Of a DNA stretch of 6,750 bases, positions 1 through 5,939 are shown in pieces. The DNA is from Bacteroidia bacterium (GTDB lineage Bacteria > Bacteroidota > Bacteroidia > JABDFU01). The DNA lies in NCBI GenBank assembly GCA_020849195.1, contig JADLGT010000275.1:1-6750 (forward strand), given 5' to 3'. The position numbers and the translations under genes were made by a program. Each line of letters opens with the position of its first letter. The stretch's first letter is position 1. The notes beneath the pieces were generated by a model. That model made no database searches. It had not been told where the DNA came from and saw only the letters and a program-made list of their open reading frames with translations.

Positions 1-5
1 GTCTA

Positions 6-1097
6 ATGAATCCAACAATACATATTGAAAAACTATATTTAGAAACAATTGATCTGTTAAAAGAACTTATTGCTATACCTTCGTTTAGCAAGGAAGAAGA
101 AGGGTCTGCGGCTGTTATTGAAAATTATTTTTTGCTGCGAAATATAAAAACAGAACGGAACAAAAATAATGTATGGGTGTTGAATAAGTATTTCGATAAG
201 TCAAAACCAACGATCTTACTTCACTCTCATCACGACACAGTAAAACCCAATGTCGGTTATACACGTAGTCCATTTTTACCGGTAGTTGAAGGCGATAAAT
301 TGTATGGGCTTGGCAGTAACGATGCCGGAGGGGCATTAGTAGCACTCATTGCGACATTCATGGCATTTTATGATTACTCTGGTTTAAACTATAATATTAT
401 TTTTGCGGCAACCGCCGAAGAAGAAATATCAGGTAAAAATGGGATTGTTTCTGTACTGCCTAGGTTGCCACAAATTGATTTTGCAATTGTTGGCGAGCCG
501 ACTCTTATGCAAATGGCCATAGCCGAAAAAGGGTTAATGGTAATTGATTGTATTGCAAAAGGTGTTGCAGGCCACGCAGCGCGTAACGAAGGCGACAATG
601 CTATTTACAAAGCTCTGAAAGATATTGAATGGATAAAAAATTTTCAATTTCCAAAAATATCCGAAACACTCGGGCCTGTAAAGATGACCGTAAGCATAAT
701 TAATGCAGGCAAGCAGCACAACGTAGTTCCCGACGAGTGTACATATACTATTGACGTACGTACCACTGATGCTTACACAAATGAAGAGACTTTGGAAATA
801 ATAAAACAGCACATTACATCCGAAGCAAGACCTCGGTCAATGCGTTTACAGCCTTCATTCATCAGTAACAATCATGTGTTGGCGCAAGCAGCAAATAAAT
901 TGGGAGTAAAAACATTCGGATCGCCAACATTGTCCGACCAGGCACTTATAAAAGTCCCATCAGTAAAAATTGGCCCCGGCGATAGCGCTCGCTCACACTC
1001 GGCAGACGAATACATAAACTTGAGCGAAATTAAAAGCGGAATTGAAGGATATGTGAAGCTGATTGGGGAGTTGGTGTTTGTAAATCCGAATTTTTAA
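6..1097 (+). CDS. argE: M20 metallo-deacylase, ArgE-like (N-acylornithine/N-acylcitrulline deacylase)
   Basis: A complete 363-residue zinc amidohydrolase of the M20/ArgE-DapE family, expected in the cytoplasm. It would release ornithine or citrulline from an N-acyl intermediate of arginine synthesis. Visible motifs in order: His75-x-Asp77 (first metal ligand pair, in SHHDTV), Asp106 (bridging ligand, in GSNDAGG), Glu139-Glu140 (catalytic base and ligand, in TAEEE), Glu164 (ligand, in VGEPT), His190 in GHAAR within the dimerisation insert (about 176-288), and His331 (last ligand, in ARSHSADE). All are present, so the enzyme looks active, and the length is normal for the family. The overall pattern matches what I recall of Bacteroidota ArgE proteins. 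Some Bacteroidota use succinylated intermediates, so N-succinylcitrulline or N-succinylornithine could be the true substrate. The ATG sits in TAATG, suggesting coupling to an upstream gene outside the window. No argH follows it. The family call is firm; the exact substrate is inferred. Confidence 0.87.
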   Translation: MNPTIHIEKLYLETIDLLKELIAIPSFSKEEEGSAAVIENYFLLRNIKTERNKNNVWVLNKYFDKSKPTILLHSHHDTVKPNVGYTRSPFLPVVEGDKLYGLGSNDAGGALVALIATFMAFYDYSGLNYNIIFAATAEEEISGKNGIVSVLPRLPQIDFAIVGEPTLMQMAIAEKGLMVIDCIAKGVAGHAARNEGDNAIYKALKDIEWIKNFQFPKISETLGPVKMTVSIINAGKQHNVVPDECTYTIDVRTTDAYTNEETLEIIKQHITSEARPRSMRLQPSFISNNHVLAQAANKLGVKTFGSPTLSDQALIKVPSVKIGPGDSARSHSADEYINLSEIKSGIEGYVKLIGELVFVNPNF

Positions 1098-1126
1098 TTT
1101 GGGGTGTAACGAATTAATATAAAGTA

Positions 1127-1147
1127 AGCCGGTATTTTAATACGGCT
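1127..1147 (-). terminator. Imperfect hairpin between convergent genes, possible terminator
   Basis: The inverted repeat has outer arms AGCCG and CGGCT (5 bp), one bulged base, inner arms TAT and ATA, and a four-base loop. Read on the minus strand it lies 41 bases past the RND stop codon and is followed by a moderately T-rich stretch (TACTTTATATT). Read on the plus strand it lies 29 bases past the M20 stop codon and has no T-run after it. It therefore fits a weak terminator for the leftward operon better than for the rightward gene, though it could act on both. The stem is short and bulged, so the call is tentative. Confidence 0.4.
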
Positions 1148-1188
1148 GATAGATTAAACTGATTGCCACATCTCCATCGCAAATTATT

Positions 1189-4100
1189 TTACACACTGCT
1201 TTCCCGATAAATATTTTTGTCGACAAATAATTTACAGATGGCGATAAAGAAGGGTACATACATCAGCCATGTTAATCCGCTGGGTAACCCGATATGTTTA
1301 AATATTTTTTCGGCTTGATTTTTTAAGCGATAGGCAATTATATACATGGCCGGTACAAGTATCAAGGTGAGAAAGGTAGCAAATCCCAATCCGAATATCA
1401 TCGTCCATGATAATGGGCCCCAAAACGCGACGCTGTCGCCGCCAAAGAAAATTTCGGGATTGAGGTGTGAAAAAAGTTTAACAAAATCAATATTCAGTCC
1501 TACTGCCAGCGGAATTAGTCCCAATATGGTAGCCGATGCGGTAAGTATAACAGGAGTCATACGTGTACGACCCGCTTCAATTATTGCTTCACGCATATTC
1601 ATTCCTTGTTCAAGCATTAAATCGGTAAACTCAACAAGTAAAATGCCGTTTCGGACAACAATTCCCGCCAAGGCAATAATGCCAATGCCCGTCATTACAA
1701 TCGACATATCCATTTTAAAAATAGACACGCCAAGTAATACGCCAACAATGCTGAAAAATATTTCGGTAAAAATAATTATGGGCTTACCTACCGAATTAAA
1801 CTGGGTAACGAGGATGATGAGAATAAGTCCGAAAGAGACCATAAGTGCTCCCATCAAAAAAGACCCTGTTTCTTTTTGTTCTTCTTGTTCGCCGCCCATT
1901 CGTATTGCTACACCTTCGCCGGGAATAAAAGACTTCATTTCTTTTTGAATGTTTCCTACAACTTCGTTTGGATTAAACCCATTAAGCACATTAGAAGAAA
2001 GCGTGATAATACGTTTTTGATTTTTTCGCTTTATGCCTGCGTAACTGTTTTCGTAACGCACATCGGCAAAGGCCGCAAGCGGAACTTGGCGAATTGCTCC
2101 ACCCATTGCCATATCGCGGTAAGTTATTTTTATATTTTTTATTGTTTCAATATTATTACGCTGGCTTTCTTTATAACGAACTTGTATGGGGTATTCATCT
2201 TCCACATCACGAAATTTTGAGGCGCCTTTAATTTGTCCGAAGATAGCACTACGAATTTCCATTCCAATTTGACCCACCGAAATTCCTTCGCGGTTGGCGC
2301 GCTCGCGATTAATATCAAACACTATTTCGGGTTTGCTATTTTGGAAATCCGATTTCAGCTCTTCAACACCGGCAATGTGTAATGAGTCGAGGTACTTTTT
2401 TAAATTTGATGAAGTGTTAATCAGCGCGGTAAGGTCATCTCCTGTAATTTCGATACTGATGGGCTTAGCAGTTGGCGGACCGGCCTTTTCCTGGTCAACT
2501 GTAATTTCAGCGCCGGGAATTCCCTTTACAACATCGCGTACCAAGTCGAGGTATTTTTCGGTTGATTTGCCATGCCGATCGGCAAACGGAACAAAGGCTA
2601 CAGTAATTTTTCCACGATTGGCATATTGCCCCTGATCCTCATCCTGAGGGTCGGTAACTCCAACGGTAACGTTAGCAATGATAGAAGAAACAATATCGTT
2701 TTTTTCTCCGTTAGGGTAAAATACATTGTTAACACGTTTTTCTAAATCAAGCAAAACTTGATTTGTATGGCTTTGGTCAGTCCCTACAGGAAGGCTCAGA
2801 TATACATAAACAAAATTTGGATCGGCCTTAGGAAAGAAAACAACCTTTGGACCGCGAACTGACATTAATATAATTGAAAAAATAAATAAGCCTACGGTAA
2901 TGGCAATCATTCTCCACGGGCGGTTGAGTGCTTTACCAAGCAGACGGGTATAAGCATTTACAACACGAGGCCAAATATTAGTTTGGAATTTGTGTATCCA
3001 TTTAATAAGAAGAAAATGATGCAACAAATAAATAAGCAAAAGAAAAATTACAAAATTGCCCATGCCAATATTTGAACCTAAATAAAATAGTAGTGCGAGA
3101 GCCCCGAAAATAATACTGGTAATTTTTACTCCTCTTGTAAATGTTCGTTTGCTGTACTCATCGCCTTTGTGAGGTTTCATGAATGTAACGGCAAAAACCG
3201 GATTGATGATATACGCAACAACCAACGATGCCATAAGGGTAATGATGAGCGTAATGGGAAGGAAGAACATAAATTTACCAATGAGCCCTTTCCAGAAGGC
3301 AAGCGGAATGTATGGTGCAAGTGTTGTGAGTGTTCCTGATAAAACGGGAAGAAATACTTCACCTGCAGCCATTTTAGCAGCTTCGGTAATACTACGTTTG
3401 CCATTGTCAAAAATACGGTGAGTGTTTTCAATAACAACAATTGCATCATCAACCACAATACCCAAAGCAAGCAGGAAAGAGAAAAGTACAATCATATTCA
3501 TGGTAAAACCAATGCTGGGCATTACAAGAAATGCAAGGAACATGGAGAGCGGGACGGATAAGGCTACAAAAATAGCGTTGGACGCGCCCATGAAAAACAT
3601 GAGAATAATCGTTACTAATATAAAGCCGATAATTATAGTATTGATAAGGTCGTGCAGGGTAATACGTGTTTTGTCCGATTGGTCTCCGGTAATAACAATG
3701 TTAAGTCCGGCAGGGAATACGGTAGATTTCATTTCCTTTACAAGGGCATTAATTTTATCTGACGACTCAATGAGATTTTCGCCTGCTCGTTTTACAACAG
3801 CGAGGGTAATTACGTTTTTGCCGGCAAGACGTGCGTAGCTTTTTTGTTCTTCAAAGGCATCTTTTACTTCTGCAATGTCTTTAAGATAAATGGGCGCTCC
3901 GGTAGGCGATTTAATAATCATATTTTTTATTTCGTCAACCGTTTTAAATTCTTTTTTTATGTTTAGTACTCTGCGCATTCCATCCATTTTTAAATCTCCG
4001 CCCGAAATAGTTTTGTTTTCATAGCCTATGGCACGTTCAATATCGCCAATAGAAATTTGTGCTGCCTGAATTTTATACATATCCACATTTACCTGTATCT

Positions 4101-4665
4101 CTCTGTCGAGCGCGCCAACAATGTCCACGCGGGTAATTTCTTTCATCGACTCGATCCGATCTTTCATGTCATCGGCATATTTTTTCAATTTGTTCAAGTC
4201 AAAGTCGCCGGAAATATTAATAAACATAATTGGTAATTCCGAAAGGTTTATGTCAATTACACTCGGGTCGGCAGGAAGGTCGTTTGGCAAATCGCTTTTG
4301 GCTTTATCAACCGCGTCTTTAATTTTTTGTTTGGCTGTTAAAATATCTATATCAGTATTAAATTCAATAATAACATTTGAATAATCCTGATAAGAGTTGC
4401 TTGTAATTTTTTTAACGCCTGCTATACTCTTTACTTGTTTTTCGAGAGGCTTGGTAACCAAATTTTCCATATTGGCGGGCGATGTGCCGGGATACACGGT
4501 GCTGATGAATATTTTTGGAATAATAATTTCGGGGAAGCTCTCTTTGGGAAGAGAATTATACGCTTGTATTCCTGCTAGCGTAATGACAACCGTAAGAACA
4601 TAAATGGTAATTCGGTTGTTGATTGCCCAACTGGATATTTTAAATTCTTTGAAAATGTCTTTCAT
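1189..4665 (-). CDS. RND-family efflux pump permease (AcrB/HAE-1-like inner-membrane subunit)
   Basis: A complete 1158-residue proton-driven exporter of the inner membrane, expected to work as a trimer with the adaptor and TolC-like genes just upstream. It has the duplicated RND plan: TM1 (about 18-36), a periplasmic porter/docking region (37-337), TM2-TM6 (338-493), TM7 (584-602), a second porter/docking region (605-935), and TM8-TM12 (937-1111). TM4 carries the paired acids Asp406-Asp407 in GIVVDDAIVVIEN, matching AcrB Asp407/Asp408. Arg1035 and Thr1042 align with AcrB Arg971 and Thr978. The AcrB Lys940 position is Arg1005. Two extra hydrophobic segments lie at about 513-530 and 537-556, and a further one at about 1131-1148, making the protein roughly 110 residues longer than AcrB. 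The metal-pump pattern of CusA is absent, so drugs, bile-like amphiphiles or lipids are more likely cargo, but substrate cannot be assigned. The start is clear: the N-terminus runs directly into TM1. Confidence 0.95.
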   Translation of the reverse strand: MKDIFKEFKISSWAINNRITIYVLTVVITLAGIQAYNSLPKESFPEIIIPKIFISTVYPGTSPANMENLVTKPLEKQVKSIAGVKKITSNSYQDYSNVIIEFNTDIDILTAKQKIKDAVDKAKSDLPNDLPADPSVIDINLSELPIMFINISGDFDLNKLKKYADDMKDRIESMKEITRVDIVGALDREIQVNVDMYKIQAAQISIGDIERAIGYENKTISGGDLKMDGMRRVLNIKKEFKTVDEIKNMIIKSPTGAPIYLKDIAEVKDAFEEQKSYARLAGKNVITLAVVKRAGENLIESSDKINALVKEMKSTVFPAGLNIVITGDQSDKTRITLHDLINTIIIGFILVTIILMFFMGASNAIFVALSVPLSMFLAFLVMPSIGFTMNMIVLFSFLLALGIVVDDAIVVIENTHRIFDNGKRSITEAAKMAAGEVFLPVLSGTLTTLAPYIPLAFWKGLIGKFMFFLPITLIITLMASLVVAYIINPVFAVTFMKPHKGDEYSKRTFTRGVKITSIIFGALALLFYLGSNIGMGNFVIFLLLIYLLHHFLLIKWIHKFQTNIWPRVVNAYTRLLGKALNRPWRMIAITVGLFIFSIILMSVRGPKVVFFPKADPNFVYVYLSLPVGTDQSHTNQVLLDLEKRVNNVFYPNGEKNDIVSSIIANVTVGVTDPQDEDQGQYANRGKITVAFVPFADRHGKSTEKYLDLVRDVVKGIPGAEITVDQEKAGPPTAKPISIEITGDDLTALINTSSNLKKYLDSLHIAGVEELKSDFQNSKPEIVFDINRERANREGISVGQIGMEIRSAIFGQIKGASKFRDVEDEYPIQVRYKESQRNNIETIKNIKITYRDMAMGGAIRQVPLAAFADVRYENSYAGIKRKNQKRIITLSSNVLNGFNPNEVVGNIQKEMKSFIPGEGVAIRMGGEQEEQKETGSFLMGALMVSFGLILIILVTQFNSVGKPIIIFTEIFFSIVGVLLGVSIFKMDMSIVMTGIGIIALAGIVVRNGILLVEFTDLMLEQGMNMREAIIEAGRTRMTPVILTASATILGLIPLAVGLNIDFVKLFSHLNPEIFFGGDSVAFWGPLSWTMIFGLGFATFLTLILVPAMYIIAYRLKNQAEKIFKHIGLPSGLTWLMYVPFFIAICKLFVDKNIYRESSV

Positions 4666-4744
4666 AACGAATAATTATTTACTTCCTATTGCCGTTTTAA
4701 CTAATAGAAATACTGTAATACTATCTAACAATACGCAAATGTGT
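4666..4744 (-). other. Adaptor-to-pump intergenic gap
   Basis: This 79-base A/T-rich spacer lies between the adaptor stop and the pump start. I see no credible terminator hairpin and no full Bacteroidota promoter (TTTG about 20 bases before TAnnTTTG). The ten bases at 4670-4679 form an A/T-only palindrome just before the pump ATG. No Shine-Dalgarno is placed usefully: a purine run (AGGAAG on the minus strand) lies about 20 bases before the ATG, too far to pair normally. An A/T-rich leader without Shine-Dalgarno is usual in Bacteroidota. Co-transcription of the two genes is the simplest reading. Confidence 0.5.
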
Positions 4745-5854
4745 TTAATAACGAATTGCTTCCCCTTCGTTTAAATCCTGATAACCTGTTGTAATTAATT
4801 TATCACCTTCTTTCAGACCTGAAATAATTTCGGCTGTTCCATTGTACTCGTGCCCAAGAGTAACTTTTATTTTTTTTGCTTTACCACCGGTTTCTATAAA
4901 AACAAAATCTCCATCTTCGGCATGTTGAACTGTCCCCACAGGAATAGCAATAGCCTCTTTGTTGACGTAATCGATAATTTTAACAACCGCTATCATGTTT
5001 GGCCGGTAGTCCTTGTTGTTGTCCAAAGCAACCTCAACATTAAATGTTCGGTTAAGCGAGTTAATTACTTTTGCGCTGAATGAAATGGGTGCAGCTACTG
5101 TATCGTTTATATCGGGAAACAACACAATTGAATTATTTCCTTTTTTAACTTTGGCAGCATAATTTTCGGGCACCTCTGCTTTTACTTTCAGGTTAGAAAA
5201 ATTTACCACTCGTACTGCCGGAAAACCTGGGGCTGCTGTTTGCCCGAGCTTCACATAAACTTCGTCAACGGTTCCATCAATAGGCGATTTGATATGCGCC
5301 ATTTCGAGCTGTTGCTGCATAGTTGCCATTTTTTTCTCTAAACTTTCTTTCTGATTTTTAGCTGATAAGTATTGTACCTCTGTGCCAATTTTTTGATCCC
5401 ACAAATTTTTCTGCTTTTCGTACATGGTGTTTGCAAGATCCAGAGCCGTTTTCAATTCAATAATTACCTGTTGCATTACTTTTGAGTCGAGTTCGGCAAG
5501 TACTTGCCCGTGGCTTATTTCGTCGCCTACTTTTACATTTACTTTTGTAATAACTCCCGGTATTTCCGGATTGATGGTTACATTTTCGTCGGCATCAACT
5601 TTCCCCTGAACCTGAATGTAGTTTGTAAAAACCTGCTTAGTAAGTGACGTTACGGAAACCATTTTTACTTTTCCTTCGGTCTTCGATGTGTCTGTCAAAG
5701 CAATTTCAGCTTCCAACTTATCAGCCTGAGTTTTCAGGTCGGCCATTTGTTTTTTGATGGTTTCGAGTTGCGATTTTTTATCGCCGTTATTTTTACATGC
5801 GCCAAACATTACAACAATAACGCCGAGTGATAACAAAACTTTTTTCATATACAT
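4745..5854 (-). CDS. RND efflux periplasmic adaptor (membrane-fusion protein), lipoprotein
   Basis: A complete 369-residue adaptor that would link the RND pump to the TolC channel in the periplasm. The N-terminus is a lipoprotein signal: Lys4-Lys5, a hydrophobic core (6-17), then FGAC with lipidated Cys20. Residues after the Cys (KNNGD) lack the acidic cluster typical of Bacteroidota surface-export signals, so it should stay facing the periplasm. Then come a short charged helix (about 27-51, heptad-like), a lipoyl-like half-domain (90-123), an alpha-hairpin (about 124-187), the second lipoyl half (SPIDGTVDEVYVKLGQ, 190-205), a beta-barrel domain (about 218-295) and a membrane-proximal domain (300-369). 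At the hairpin tip Lys147-x3-Leu151-x6-Thr158 is a conservative version of the Arg-x3-Leu-x6-Ser TolC-docking motif of AcrA-type proteins. The start may instead be Met3 (5848), which gives the more usual MKK opening; both leave the same mature lipoprotein. The pump gene follows after 79 bases. Confidence 0.93.
   Translation of the reverse strand: MYMKKVLLSLGVIVVMFGACKNNGDKKSQLETIKKQMADLKTQADKLEAEIALTDTSKTEGKVKMVSVTSLTKQVFTNYIQVQGKVDADENVTINPEIPGVITKVNVKVGDEISHGQVLAELDSKVMQQVIIELKTALDLANTMYEKQKNLWDQKIGTEVQYLSAKNQKESLEKKMATMQQQLEMAHIKSPIDGTVDEVYVKLGQTAAPGFPAVRVVNFSNLKVKAEVPENYAAKVKKGNNSIVLFPDINDTVAAPISFSAKVINSLNRTFNVEVALDNNKDYRPNMIAVVKIIDYVNKEAIAIPVGTVQHAEDGDFVFIETGGKAKKIKVTLGHEYNGTAEIISGLKEGDKLITTGYQDLNEGEAIRY
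5702..5776 (-). other. Short coiled-coil segment after the adaptor lipobox
   Basis: This encodes adaptor residues 27-51, between lipidated Cys20 and the first lipoyl half-domain. Leu30, Ile33, Met37, Leu40, Ala44, Leu47 and Ile51 are spaced at 3-4 residue intervals amid Lys, Glu and Gln, as expected for a short amphipathic or coiled-coil helix. It probably serves as a tether or an oligomer contact near the membrane. This is inferred from residue spacing only. Confidence 0.5.
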
Positions 5855-5939
5855 TTGGTTTCTGATTTCTTACTTTTTTAGTTTTCCGGATTTGACTTAT
5901 CAAAGCTAAAGTGCCCGATGCAAGTCGTCCGATAGTTTA
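5855..5939 (-). other. TolC-to-adaptor intergenic gap with a small inverted repeat
   Basis: This 85-base spacer contains a perfect inverted repeat with 5-base arms, TTTGA and TCAAA, at 5891-5904 around a four-base centre. It also contains TAGCTTTG on the minus strand (5908 to 5901), which fits the Bacteroidota -7 consensus TAnnTTTG. No TTTG-like -33 element sits at the right distance upstream; the nearest TTG is only about 12 bases away. Chance is therefore a fair explanation. No Shine-Dalgarno is visible before the adaptor ATG; the leader there is A-rich. Confidence 0.35.

Noticed and set aside
115..812. Minus-strand open frames inside the M20 gene
   Set aside because: They are antisense to a gene with all catalytic motifs intact, and their Cys/Tyr-rich sequence has no domain character.
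1346..1948. 200-residue open frame on the plus strand opposite the pump gene
   Set aside because: It lies wholly antisense to the conserved RND coding sequence, has low-complexity Ser/Ile/Pro/Thr composition with no recognisable domain, and looks like a shadow of the pump's codon pattern.
3177..3838. Other open frames over the pump's TM region on both strands (3177-3491 minus, 3179-3421 plus, 3422-3838 plus)
   Set aside because: They overlap the most conserved part of the RND gene, including the Asp406-Asp407 motif, and show no family features of their own.
1189..4665. Heavy-metal (CusA-type) pump assignment
   Set aside because: TM4 carries the HAE-1-style VDDAIVVIEN, and TM10 has Arg-Asn-Gly rather than the acidic residue of CusA; the neighbouring adaptor lacks an evident metal-binding Met/His-rich region.
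4666..4744. Direct repeat AATACT-gt-AATACT and a possible internal promoter before the pump gene
   Set aside because: The six-base repeat is expected by chance in A/T-rich DNA, and no pair of -33 and -7 boxes with correct spacing could be found.
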